Source: Stutzerimonas stutzeri SDM-LAC (GTDB taxonomy: Bacteria; Pseudomonadota; Gammaproteobacteria; Pseudomonadales; Pseudomonadaceae). From it: a stretch of 64,000 nucleotides of DNA. This document shows, in pieces, positions 39,031-47,145 of the stretch (position 1 is its first letter; each line of letters opens with the position of its first letter). The notes beneath the pieces are model-generated. The model was not told the origin of the DNA, did not search any database, and was given only the letters and a program-made list of their open reading frames with translations. A program made the position numbers and the translations under genes. The stretch covers positions 1-64,000 of the forward strand of contig NZ_AGSX01000168.1 of assembly GCF_000235745.1 (NCBI RefSeq), written 5' to 3'.

Positions 39031-39194
39031 TGTGGGCGCTCTTGCCCCGCGGAGCAGGTCAGGACGATGCGCCTGGCAAGGGTGGGCTGGCGCGACATGA
39101 GGAGGTCCAATGGCGTGAATGCAACATTGGAGGCGTCGGGCTGGATGAAGTTCGCTTTCCCTCGGTTCACGGGTGGATGGATAACGTTGAACAG

Positions 39195-39230
39195 TTATCC
39201 CAGTTAACTGTGGGGCGTTCTGTGGATAAC
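39195..39230. repeat. DnaA-box composite element 1
   Basis: TTATCCCAG at 39195-39203 and perfect TGTGGATAA at 39221-39229, with CTGTGG between them. Confidence 0.7.
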
Positions 39231-39388
39231 CTTTGGGCCGACTGCTGAAGTCCCCGCCAGCTGTGCGCTGTAGCTGCCTGTTTATGTTTTGATCAGGGCG
39301 ATTTTTGGCGCCTGATACGCACAAGCTGGCTGGTCGCAAGCAGATACGCCCCTTTATGCTTCGGGATGGACGTTGCTGTGAGGCGAGG

Positions 39389-39424
39389 TTATCCCCATTT
39401 GCTGTGGAAGGTGCTGTGGATAAA
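39389..39424. repeat. DnaA-box composite element 2
   Basis: TTATCCCCA at 39389-39397, GCTGTGG, then perfect TGTGGATAA at 39415-39423. Same layout and spacing (26 bases between box starts) as elements 1 and 3. Confidence 0.75.
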
Positions 39425-39495
39425 CAGGGGTTAATCCGATGCAGCCCGCCAACGGCGGAGCCTGCACCGATGCGTTCGTTTTTTGTACAGCTATT

Positions 39496-40083
39496 TCACG
39501 AGCCCTTTTGCTCTGCCCATCTGGCCTTGTCGATGGGATTCCAGTCGGTCATTAATTTCAGCAATGCCTGGGGTGACTCGCTGCGCTGAAGCATGTCGCG
39601 ATACGGGGCCCGGACGAAGCCCTCGTCCACCAAGTGGTCGAGAAAGCCGCTGAGTTTGCTGTAGAAACGATCGACGTCGAGTAGACCAAGCGGCTTTTGG
39701 TGATAGCCCAGCTGAGCCCAGGTCCAGACCTCGAAAAGCTCTTCGAGCGTACCGAGCCCCCCTGGCAGCGCGATAAAGGCATCGGATAGCTCGGCCATTC
39801 GGGCTTTGCGTGCGTGCATGCCATCGACGACTTCCAACTGCGTCAGCCCCTGATGGCCTACCTCGGCGTCTTTCAGACTCTGCGGGATGATGCCGATGAC
39901 CTCACCGCCAGCCTCCATCGCTGCATCGGCCACCACGCCCATCAGGCCTACCGCACCGCCCCCGTAGATCAGGCGAATGCCATTCGCAGCCAGCAACTGG
40001 CCCAGCTCAATGGCAGCGTCGCGGTAGATTGGGGATTTACCTGTGCTGGCGCCACAGAACACGCATATTGAACGCAGGGACAT
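39496..40083 (-). CDS. LOG family cytokinin-riboside phosphoribohydrolase-type protein
   Basis: A 195-residue protein of the LOG/TIGR00730 family, which hydrolyses nucleoside 5'-monophosphates, releasing base and ribose-5-phosphate. It has the phosphate/nucleotide loop [10 protein letters not shown] (40-49), the segment MHARKARM (89-96) and the diagnostic PGGLGTLEE (107-115), including the active-site Glu. In bacteria the natural substrate is often an ordinary nucleotide rather than a cytokinin precursor. It stands alone, flanked by regions with DnaA boxes. Confidence 0.93.
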   Translation of the reverse strand: MSLRSICVFCGASTGKSPIYRDAAIELGQLLAANGIRLIYGGGAVGLMGVVADAAMEAGGEVIGIIPQSLKDAEVGHQGLTQLEVVDGMHARKARMAELSDAFIALPGGLGTLEELFEVWTWAQLGYHQKPLGLLDVDRFYSKLSGFLDHLVDEGFVRAPYRDMLQRSESPQALLKLMTDWNPIDKARWAEQKGS

Positions 40084-40322
40084 CGTCTACTCCATCAGTC
40101 GGACGGCAGGCAGAGTAACGCCGGCGCCAGGAGCTACCAAGTGTCTATATTCCTCTGCACAGGTTCCGCTGATGCCCAGAGCGTAGTTGGCAAGAAGCGT
40201 TTGAATAAATTCGAGGCTGGGCATGGCGTCTTCCTGATCGGTGATGCTGCAAGGCTATGCGTTGCCGACGCGCTTGCCTTGTGGGTTTTGCGCATCGTCC
40301 CGATAGTTTTCTTCGCTTTAAG

Positions 40323-40358
40323 TTATCCCCGTTTGCTGTGCGCGTTTCTGTGGATAAG
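40323..40358. repeat. DnaA-box composite element 3
   Basis: TTATCCCCG at 40323-40331, GCTGTG, then perfect TGTGGATAA at 40349-40357. It matches element 2 in spacing and in most bases. Confidence 0.75.
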
Positions 40359-40443
40359 CCGCTGACAGTTCTTTCCAGGCCGCGTCATGGGCGGCGCTGC
40401 GGACGGCGCTCGAATAATGATCAATCGGTTTGTTAGTGCTCTA

Positions 40444-40538
40444 AATAGCTGTTATGGCGGTCTATTTTGGGATGTCATGGCTTCGCTAATAGCTGATTGC
40501 ACTTTTCCAAAATAGCTGTGGGGCTCTCTGTGGATAAC
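40444..40538. repeat. AATAGCTG repeats running into DnaA-box element 4
   Basis: Direct AATAGCTG copies at 40444-40451, 40488-40495 and 40511-40518; the last runs directly into CTGTGGGGC and a perfect TGTGGATAA at 40529-40537. The left TTATCCCC half of the composite element is missing in this copy. Confidence 0.6.
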
Positions 40539-40867
40539 GTGGGGAAACGGCCCGCGAGGCCGCTGCCGATGTGGCTTTCAGCGCAGCGGACAAAAAATGA
40601 TCGGTCTGATTTGCTTTGTTGTGGTCAGGGGTGCGCTCACTGATCGATGTTCGATGATCTTGGCCATGTACCCAAAGGGGATGACCTGTCGCGAATCGCC
40701 GGGGTGATCCGAGCGTTCCTCGCTCAGCCCTGGCGCTGCCACATCATCCTGCAGCCTTATGCTCGGGCATTCATTCGTGGCCGTTTGATTGTCGACGGCT
40801 GCGGTGTCACCGACACTCGCCGCAGACTTTACGATGCATCCAACAATAATCGGCTGGAGGAGTTTCC

Positions 40868-41779
40868 ATGAGTGACGCCATTCGCTTCGAAGACAAGGTG
40901 GTCATCGTGACCGGTGCTGGCGGCGGCCTTGGCCGTGCCCATGCGTTATTGTTCGCCCGTCATGGCGCCAAGGTAGTGGTCAATGATCTGGGCGGCAGTG
41001 CCCAAGGCGAAGGGGCCAACGCCTCGGCTGCTGATCTTGTCGTCGAGGAAATCCGCCAGGCCGGCGGTACTGCCGTGGCCAATCATGACTCGGTGACCGA
41101 CGGTGAAAAGATCGTCCAGCACGCGTTGGACAGCTTCGGCCGCATCGATGTGGTGGTGAACAACGCCGGCATCCTGCGCGACAAGACCTTCCACAAGATG
41201 GAAGACGCCGACTGGGATCTGGTCTATCGCGTGCATGTCGAGGGCGCCTACAAGGTGACCCGCGCCGCCTGGCCGCACATGCGCGAGCAGGGCTACGGAC
41301 GGGTGATCTTTACTGCGTCTACCTCCGGCATCTACGGCAACTTCGGTCAATCCAACTACGGCATGGCCAAGTTGGGCTTGTACGGCCTGACCCGCACGCT
41401 GGCCCTGGAAGGGCGTAAGAACAACATCCTGGTCAATGCCATCGCGCCGACCGGCGGCACGCGCATGACCGAGGGGCTGATCCCACCGCAGGTGTTTGAG
41501 CAGCTCAAGCCTGAGTTGGTCAGCCCGCTGGTGGTCTTTCTCGCCAGTGAGCAGTGCCAGGAAACCTCCGGCCTGTTCGAAGTCGGTGGCGGCTGGATGG
41601 GCAAGGTGCGCTGGGAACGCAGCCTGGGTGCCGGTTTCGATCCGAAGGCAGGCTTCGATGCCGAAGATGTTGCCGCCCACTGGAAGCAGATCTGCGATTT
41701 CGAAAACGCGGCGCATCCGGCCGACAACATGGAAGCGTTGAAGGAAATGATGGCCAACCTGCAAAAGCACGCCGGTTAA
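40868..41779 (+). CDS. SDR-family 3-hydroxyacyl-CoA dehydrogenase-like oxidoreductase
   Basis: A 303-residue short-chain dehydrogenase. The cofactor motif TGAGGGLGR is at 15-23, NNAGILRD at 98-105, the catalytic Ser around 151-153 (TASTSGIYG), Tyr164 and Lys168 (SNYGMAK). The sequence closely resembles the dehydrogenase domain of peroxisomal multifunctional enzyme type 2 (VVNDLGGSAQGEG, GIYGNFGQSNYG). The C-terminal extension (about 225-303) is typical of that branch. AGGAG precedes the ATG. A role in acyl-CoA oxidation is inferred. Confidence 0.9.
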   Translation: MSDAIRFEDKVVIVTGAGGGLGRAHALLFARHGAKVVVNDLGGSAQGEGANASAADLVVEEIRQAGGTAVANHDSVTDGEKIVQHALDSFGRIDVVVNNAGILRDKTFHKMEDADWDLVYRVHVEGAYKVTRAAWPHMREQGYGRVIFTASTSGIYGNFGQSNYGMAKLGLYGLTRTLALEGRKNNILVNAIAPTGGTRMTEGLIPPQVFEQLKPELVSPLVVFLASEQCQETSGLFEVGGGWMGKVRWERSLGAGFDPKAGFDAEDVAAHWKQICDFENAAHPADNMEALKEMMANLQKHAG

Positions 41780-41845
41780 ACCACCGCTCTGCGCGGTCGC
41801 TTGAGCGGAAAAGCGTGCATGCCTTCAGCTCAGCGACCTTTTCGT

Positions 41846-43588
41846 TCAGATAGCGGGCTCGACTGCTGTCGGCTCGGGCAGCAGACGCAAGGCCTTTGCC
41901 CGAGCCTGTGCCAGATTGCGCACGTGGTACAGCTGACCTTCGAGTGGCTGAATACCGGCGCGGCGCAGCTTGAGGCGCAGTCGGGCATTACTGCCGGACA
42001 GAATCAGAGCGATGCCTTGCTTGCGGTAGTCCAGCAGGACGTTTCCCAGTGCTGCCAGGGCGGTCATGTCCATCATCGGCACGTCGCTGATATCGACGAT
42101 GACAATCTTCACCTCTGGGTTGAAGCGTCGCAGCACACTCAATGCCTTCTCTGCGGCACCGAAGAACAGCGGGCCACGGATCGCATAGCCCGCGACGTGG
42201 TCGGGCAGCTCCTTGAGCATTGGATTCTGCCCGAGGTTCAGGCGGATGGTGTCGGTCAGCTCACTCATGCGTTTGATGAACAGCCCGGCCGCGAGCAACA
42301 GGCCAACGCCCACTGCCAGCACCATGTCGAACAGGACGGTCAGGCTCAGGCAGGTCAGCAGTACCAGCACATCGCTGCGCGGCGCTATTCGCAGTGTTTT
42401 GATGACATGCGGTGCTTCGCTCATGTTCCAGGCCACTATCAGTAGCAGTGCTGCCAGGGCGGCCATCGGCAAATAGCTGAACAGTGGCGCCAGCCAGAGG
42501 ATCGCTACCAGCACTACGCCTGCATGAATGATCGCCGCCAGGGGTGAGGTCGCGCCAGCGCGCACGTTGGTGGCGGTGCGCGCAATGGCAGCGGTCGCCG
42601 TGATGCCGCCAAACAGCGGGGCGACCAGGTTGCCAAGGCCTTGACCCAGAAGCTCGGCGTTCGGATCGTGGTTGCCACCGCCCATGCCATCGGCCACCAC
42701 CGCGCAGAGCAAGGACTCGATGGCGCCGAGCATGGCGATGGCGAAGGCTGGCGCCAACAGTTGGTGAAACAGCTCGAAGCTCAGCACCAGCGGTTGGCCG
42801 TCAGGGCCTGGCAACAGCCACGGCCATGCAAAATCCGGAAGAAACGGTGGAATGCCAGGGTGCAGCACATCGTCAACCGCGTAACTGAAGCGCTCGCCAA
42901 GCGTGGCGACGGTCAGCCCGAGCGCTTCCAGCGCGAGTGCGGCCAGCGCGCCAACGACGAGGGCGACCAGATGGCCCGGCACTTTGGGTACCAGGCGCGG
43001 CCAGACGATGAGCACCGCCAGGCAAATCAGACCGACAAGCGCATCTCCCAACCGGGCGCTGGGTAGCGCGCGCACCAGCAGGTTGAGCTGTTCGACGTAA
43101 TGTTGCGGCTGTTCGGTCAGCGTCAGCCCGAGCATGTCCTTGAGCTGAAGGGTCGCGATGACGATGCCGATGCCAGCGGTGAAGCCAAGCGTGACCGGGT
43201 AGGGCACAAAGGCGATCAGCCTGCCGGCACGCAACAGCCCGAGCAAGATCAGAATCAGCCCGGCAAGCATGGTGCAGAGCAGCAGCCCGCCGAGACCGAA
43301 TTGCTGCGTGATTGGCAACAGAATGACCACGAAGGCTGCCGTCGGGCCGGAGACATTGAACCGGGACCCGCCTGTCAGCGCGATCAAGGGTGCAGCAACC
43401 AGCACCGTGTACAGGCCGTGCTGTGGCGCAGCACCTACCGCTATAGCCAGCGCCATGGCCAGGGGAATTGCAATGATGCCGACCGTCAAACCGGCCGTGA
43501 TGTCACCGCGCAGTGCCGGGAGTCCGTATCCCGACCGGAGGGTGTGACGCCAGGCAACGAACAACGGCGGAAGCTTCATTCCAAACAC
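41846..43588 (-). CDS. SulP family anion/dicarboxylate transporter with STAS domain (DauA-like)
   Basis: A 580-residue inner-membrane transporter: about 12-14 helices in residues 25-440 with SulP signatures (GLTVGIIAIPLAMALAIA, SGPTAAFVVIL, FGGITATAAIARTATNVRAG), then a cytoplasmic STAS domain (about 455-560, with VIVDISDVPMMDMTALAAL). Closest by eye to E. coli DauA/YchM, which takes up C4-dicarboxylates; sulfate or bicarbonate are alternatives. Downstream mqo uses malate, a C4-dicarboxylate, but on the opposite strand. Start may be Met1 or Met4. Confidence 0.88.
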   Translation of the reverse strand: MFGMKLPPLFVAWRHTLRSGYGLPALRGDITAGLTVGIIAIPLAMALAIAVGAAPQHGLYTVLVAAPLIALTGGSRFNVSGPTAAFVVILLPITQQFGLGGLLLCTMLAGLILILLGLLRAGRLIAFVPYPVTLGFTAGIGIVIATLQLKDMLGLTLTEQPQHYVEQLNLLVRALPSARLGDALVGLICLAVLIVWPRLVPKVPGHLVALVVGALAALALEALGLTVATLGERFSYAVDDVLHPGIPPFLPDFAWPWLLPGPDGQPLVLSFELFHQLLAPAFAIAMLGAIESLLCAVVADGMGGGNHDPNAELLGQGLGNLVAPLFGGITATAAIARTATNVRAGATSPLAAIIHAGVVLVAILWLAPLFSYLPMAALAALLLIVAWNMSEAPHVIKTLRIAPRSDVLVLLTCLSLTVLFDMVLAVGVGLLLAAGLFIKRMSELTDTIRLNLGQNPMLKELPDHVAGYAIRGPLFFGAAEKALSVLRRFNPEVKIVIVDISDVPMMDMTALAALGNVLLDYRKQGIALILSGSNARLRLKLRRAGIQPLEGQLYHVRNLAQARAKALRLLPEPTAVEPAI

Positions 43589-43771
43589 TCCATATGTTCA
43601 AAGCGCCAGTATAAGCGCTGGCAATACAGCCGGCCCTGCGGGAACGCAACATCGCGGTTAAATCGCGGATTTTCCTGTACGACCTTGGTCTTATCGGGCT
43701 CGGGCGCGTTGAGTGCGTCCGTCGTGCAGAGTAAACTGCCGCCCCCGAAAGGCCCTCGTACCGGAGAAACC

Positions 43772-44059
43772 ATGCGTAAAGACAAGAAGAAGGTGATCGG
43801 CGAGGAGGTCAGCGATGAGTCGATCAAGTTGTTTCTCGAGCTGGAACCGACTGACGGCACGCCGTCTTCCTTACACATGCTGATCAAGGCTTATCGTGGG
43901 TTGCGGGTCGATGATTTCGAGCGGTTTCTCGGATTCTTTGTCGAAGCCGGATACGACCTGAATGTGAAGGATGCCAAGGGGCAAGACTTCGTTTCCCTGA
44001 TCGCGGATCAGCGTCAGGCCGAGCCCTATATCGAGCTGATCGAGGCTGCGCGCGGCTGA
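43772..44059 (+). CDS. PA4642-family conserved protein
   Basis: A 95-residue hydrophilic protein beginning MRKDKKKVIGEEVSDESIK and containing MLIKAYRGLRVDDFERFLGFFVEAGYDLNVKDAKG. It resembles the conserved hypothetical PA4642 family next to mqo in Pseudomonas. The C-terminal part has an ankyrin-like look (FLGFFVEAGYDLNVKDAKGQDFVSLIA). The ATG at 43772 follows CGGAGAAAC; a far longer open frame upstream is antisense to the SulP gene and rejected. Function unknown. Confidence 0.85.
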   Translation: MRKDKKKVIGEEVSDESIKLFLELEPTDGTPSSLHMLIKAYRGLRVDDFERFLGFFVEAGYDLNVKDAKGQDFVSLIADQRQAEPYIELIEAARG

Positions 44060-44383
44060 GTTTGTCCAACAGTCGAGACTCATGCAGTACGCGTCCCGCA
44101 TGACCTGGCTGAGCAATCGGCAGCCGCAATAGATTTTCTCGCTGCACGCGTCCCGTAGAGCCCAGGCTTGTAGCCCCGCTCCGGGAGGTAGAGGCGCGAG
44201 AGGGAGGAGGCCAAAAGCCGTTCTCCCGACAGCGGGTGGGTGCTCTCGGGTACCTGCCTTCGGGCACAAGCCCGAGCAGCGGTATAGAAGCCTCCTCCGT
44301 TTCTAGCCGCCAGGCTGGTGGTTCTACATGATCGCGTACTGCGGTCGTGACAGTTTAATGCTGTGATTCTGGAGAACGCGTTA
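44060..44383. other. Leader region of mqo with stable hairpin
   Basis: About 320 bases with no supported gene. CTCGGG (44245-44250) and CCCGAG (44271-44276) enclose an inner TGCC-TTCG-GGCA hairpin, forming a stable stem-loop with a UUCG tetraloop. No T-run follows, so it is more likely a leader structure than a terminator. A ribosome binding site CTGGAGAA precedes the mqo ATG. Confidence 0.5.
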
Positions 44384-45874
44384 ATGACGCAACACGATAG
44401 CGAAGCCGTGGATTTGGTGCTGGTGGGAGCCGGCATCATGAGTGCGACTCTGGCAGTACTGCTCAAGGAACTCGATCCCGACATCAGGCTGGAGATTGTC
44501 GAACTGCAGGAATCCGGGGCCGTCGAGAGTTCGAATCCCTGGAACAATGCCGGCACCGGCCATGCCGGTCTCTGTGAATTGAACTACACCCCGGACAGCA
44601 AAGACGGTTCGATCGACATCAAGAAAGCCGTCACCATCAATACCCAATTTGAAGTGTCGAAGCAGTTCTGGGCCTACCTGACGGGCCGTGAAGGTTTCGG
44701 CAGCCCGCGCGACTTCCTCAATGCGGTGCCGCATCTGAGCTTTGTGCGGGGCACCAAGAACATCGACTTTCTCAAGCGCCGTTTCGACGCGCTGAAAACC
44801 CATCACGCCTTCGAAGATATGGTCTACAGCGAAGACCGCGCGACCATGGAAGAGTGGATGCCGCTGATGATGCCGGGCCGTCCGCTGGACGAGCCGATCG
44901 CCGCGACCCGCGCGATGAATGGCACCGACGTCAACTTCGGTGAGCTGACCCGGCAGATGCTGCAGTATTTGGCAGTCAAGCCCGGCGTAAAGATGTCGTA
45001 CTTCCAGAAGGTCACCGGCCTGGCGCGCGACGGCAAGGGCTGGCGTGTAGAGATCAAGAACACCCGTGATGGTAGCAGCCGTGCACTCAAAGCCGGCTTC
45101 GTCTTCCTCGGTGCCGGCGGCGCAGCGCTGCCGTTGCTGCAGATGTCCGATATCGAAGAAGGCAAGGGTTACGGTGGTTTTCCGGTCAGCGGCCAGTGGC
45201 TGCGTTGCGACAACCCGGAAATCGTTAAACAGCATCAGGCCAAGGTCTACAGCCTGGCAGCGGTTGGCGCACCGCCCATGTCGGTTCCGCATCTGGATAC
45301 GCGCGTCGTGGACGGCAAGACCTCGCTGCTGTTCGGCCCCTACGCCGGCTTTACCACCAAGTTCCTCAAGCATGGTTCGCCGCTCGATCTGCCGATGTCG
45401 ATCCGTCCGGGTAACCTCAAGCCGATGCTCGCTGTGGCGCGCGACAACATGGACCTGACCCGCTACCTGATCAAGGAAGTCCGGCAGTCGATGAACGACC
45501 GCCTGGACACACTGCGCGGCTTCTATCCTGAGGCCAAGCCTGAAGATTGGCGCTTGGAAGTGGCGGGCCAGCGCGTGCAGATCATCAAGAAAGACGCGAA
45601 AAAGGGCGGCATCCTGCAGTTCGGTACCGAGTTGGTGTCGTCCAGCGATGGTTCGATTGCCGCACTGCTGGGCGCCTCGCCAGGCGCCTCGGTTACCGTG
45701 TCGATCATGCTCGACCTGATCGAACGCTGCTTCCCCGAGCAGGCCAAGAGCGAAGCCTGGAGCAGCAAGCTCGCCGAGATATTCCCGGCGCGTGAGAAGG
45801 TTCTCGAAACCGATGCGGCGGTCTACCGCGATGTGGTCTCGAAAGTCGACAAGCATCTGGGACTGGCCGGCTAG
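44384..45874 (+). CDS. mqo: Malate:quinone oxidoreductase
   Basis: FAD-dependent membrane-associated enzyme that oxidises malate to oxaloacetate and passes electrons to quinone; pseudomonads use it in the TCA cycle. The 496-residue product has the FAD-binding [41 protein letters not shown], the loop [12 protein letters not shown] and RVQIIKKD...GGILQFGTE near the C-terminus. The ATG at 44384 follows a ribosome binding site; a start at 44363 is possible but unconserved. An intrinsic terminator follows. Confidence 0.97.
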   Translation: MTQHDSEAVDLVLVGAGIMSATLAVLLKELDPDIRLEIVELQESGAVESSNPWNNAGTGHAGLCELNYTPDSKDGSIDIKKAVTINTQFEVSKQFWAYLTGREGFGSPRDFLNAVPHLSFVRGTKNIDFLKRRFDALKTHHAFEDMVYSEDRATMEEWMPLMMPGRPLDEPIAATRAMNGTDVNFGELTRQMLQYLAVKPGVKMSYFQKVTGLARDGKGWRVEIKNTRDGSSRALKAGFVFLGAGGAALPLLQMSDIEEGKGYGGFPVSGQWLRCDNPEIVKQHQAKVYSLAAVGAPPMSVPHLDTRVVDGKTSLLFGPYAGFTTKFLKHGSPLDLPMSIRPGNLKPMLAVARDNMDLTRYLIKEVRQSMNDRLDTLRGFYPEAKPEDWRLEVAGQRVQIIKKDAKKGGILQFGTELVSSSDGSIAALLGASPGASVTVSIMLDLIERCFPEQAKSEAWSSKLAEIFPAREKVLETDAAVYRDVVSKVDKHLGLAG

Positions 45875-45891
45875 CCACACCGATACCTGTA

Positions 45892-45928
45892 GAAAAGCCG
45901 CGCCGCCTCAGGGCCGCGCGGCTTTTTT
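45892..45928 (+). terminator. Rho-independent terminator after mqo
   Basis: AAGCCGCG (45895-45902) pairs with CGCGGCTT (45917-45924) with a GC-rich internal loop, followed by a T-run. The preceding AAAA makes it partly bidirectional. Confidence 0.85.
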
Positions 45929-46124
45929 ATGCCTGCCGAATGGCTGCGGAGCGTTGCACAGGATCCGCTTGAGGCAGCGGCTTGCCGGTCCAGCCAAGAC
46001 GAATCTCTGCGATTTCGATCCAGCGCTCGCCCTCAGGGCGCTGCCGGGTGGTCAGCAGCCTGCAGCAGCGTTGCTGCTCGTTGAGCCGGGCGTAGTGGCG
46101 CGATGCGTGTTCGGAACAGGGCTC
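45927..46124 (-). pseudogene. Possible degraded small gene, no start codon
   Basis: On the minus strand a 66-codon open frame ends in TAA at 45929-45927 and reads SRHYARLNEQQRC, then ERWIEIAEIRLGWTGKPLP. This looks like real protein, but the frame has no ATG, GTG or TTG before an upstream stop at 46127-46125. In another frame just upstream, LRKLGNAAVES continues plausibly, so a frameshift or start loss is possible. I do not recognise the family confidently. Confidence 0.3.
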
Positions 46125-46299
46125 TCAACAGCGGCATTGCCGAGCTTCCGTAAGGTTTCGCGCTATTGCCGCAGCCTGGGGTTACGGTTGCGTGAATGGA
46201 ACACAGCCGGCCCGAATACGGTCTGTAGCGCATCACTGTCAGGCGGTTGCGGTGCTGGTTATACTGCGCGCCATCCATCCCTAACCTGGAGTAAGCAGC

Positions 46300-46884
46300 A
46301 TGCTGAAACGCCTGTTGTTCAGCCTCGCCGCCGCGTCAGCACTGGCGCTTGCCGGCTGCGCCCATAGTCCTCAACAACTTGACCCGAGCCCGAAGCTCAC
46401 CGATACCATCAACCCGGTCGGCCAAGGGCAACCGGTGGTGGTGCGTGTGGTAGATGGACGTCCCTCGTCTACCCTGGGCACCCGCGGTGGCCTGTATCCG
46501 GAAACCAGTGCGGTGATCGTGCCGAAAGAAAAAGTCGTTCCAAAGCTGCAGGCTCAAGCTGAAGCAGCGGTCCGCCTGCTGGGCTTCACGCCATCGGCCA
46601 ACGCCTACAACGCACCGCAGCTGACCTTGACCCTGGCCGAGCTGAAATATCAGTCGCCGAAGGAAGGGCTGTATGTCACCGAGGCCACCATTGGCGCTAC
46701 CTTCCGCGTGGAAGTCCAGAACGGTGGCCGTCGCTACACCGGTCGCTATGGCGCTTCTCTGAATCAGCGTTTCGGCATGGCGCCCAATGAGCAGACCAAC
46801 ACCAAGCTGGTATCCGACGTGTTGAGCGATGCGTTGACCCGCACTTTCCGCGATCAGAACATCGGTCAGGTGCTGGCGCAGTGA
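46300..46884 (+). CDS. YajG family lipoprotein
   Basis: A 194-residue lipoprotein with signal peptide and lipobox LALAGCA (Cys20), followed by the YajG pattern VVRVVDGRPSSTLGTRGG, VVPKLQAQAEAAVRLLGF, APQLTLTLAELKYQ and a C-terminal SDALTRTFRD. Probably outer-membrane or periplasmic; YajG function is poorly known. GGAGTAAGC precedes the ATG. It is monocistronic, with a terminator at 46921. Confidence 0.88.
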   Translation: MLKRLLFSLAAASALALAGCAHSPQQLDPSPKLTDTINPVGQGQPVVVRVVDGRPSSTLGTRGGLYPETSAVIVPKEKVVPKLQAQAEAAVRLLGFTPSANAYNAPQLTLTLAELKYQSPKEGLYVTEATIGATFRVEVQNGGRRYTGRYGASLNQRFGMAPNEQTNTKLVSDVLSDALTRTFRDQNIGQVLAQ

Positions 46885-46920
46885 CTTGCAAATAGCCCAG
46901 TCGGTTGCGAGCGACAGATC

Positions 46921-46953
46921 AGAGCCCCGCCTTTTGGCGGGGCTTTTGTTATA
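46921..46953 (+). terminator. Rho-independent terminator after YajG gene
   Basis: AGCCCCGCC, TTTT loop, GGCGGGGCT followed by TTTGTT. Near-perfect stem. Confidence 0.9.
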
Positions 46954-47084
46954 GGCGTCGTTGGGCTCGTCAGTGATGCGCTTACAGCGTGTCGGCTCGT
47001 GTGCCGTAAGAGGCAGCAAGGAGCGCTGCCCAGTGAGGTCCCGATTCAGCTAACCCATACCAGCCATTGCGCTTATGGAAGTGC

Positions 47085-47121
47085 AAAAAAAACGCCCCGA
47101 ACATGTCGGGGCGTTTCTCTT
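47085..47121 (-). terminator. Rho-independent terminator after DUF1329 gene
   Basis: On the minus strand ACGCCCCGA and TCGGGGCGT (47114-47092) enclose a short loop, followed by eight Ts. The T-run on one side and TTTCTC on the other make it nearly one-directional. Confidence 0.9.
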
Positions 47122-47145
47122 GACGATGTAATTTAGCGGTGTGGC

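Larger units (their letters stand above)
39031..39495. other. Intergenic region with two DnaA boxes, 3' side of LOG gene
   Basis: No convincing coding frame. It contains two copies of a composite element: a TTATCCC-type box, CTGTGG, then a perfect TGTGGATAA (reverse complement of the DnaA box TTATCCACA). The perfect boxes are at 39221-39229 and 39415-39423, both in the same orientation; the partner boxes are TTATCCCAG at 39195 and TTATCCCCA at 39389. Two more elements lie on the other side of the LOG gene. Confidence 0.7.
40084..40867. other. 784-base gene-poor region with DnaA boxes and AATAGCTG repeats
   Basis: Between the divergent LOG and SDR genes. Short frames at 40141-40365 and 40647-40871 lack ribosome binding sites, conserved residues and coding bias, so I do not call them. 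The region holds perfect TGTGGATAA boxes at 40349-40357 and 40529-40537, three AATAGCTG copies (40444, 40488, 40511), and a nine-base inverted repeat CTATTTTGG (40462-40470) / CCAAAATAG (40507-40515). The stretch 40430-40520 is visibly A+T-richer than its surroundings. Confidence 0.65.

Noticed and set aside
39195-40538. Possible chromosomal origin (oriC) because of DnaA boxes
   Set aside because: No dnaA, rpmH, gyrB or parAB genes nearby, and the surrounding order is from elsewhere on Pseudomonas chromosomes; kept only as a DnaA-box cluster.
40647-40871. A 74-codon plus-strand frame before the SDR gene
   Set aside because: Overlaps the SDR start and its ribosome binding site; no conserved residues recognised.
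43100-43771. Long upstream extension of the PA4642-family gene
   Set aside because: It lies antisense to the SulP gene; the true start at 43772 has its own ribosome binding site.
44381-45880. A 499-codon minus-strand open frame covering almost all of mqo
   Set aside because: It is the complement of a high-GC coding frame in register with mqo; no family motifs, and mqo on the plus strand is unmistakable.
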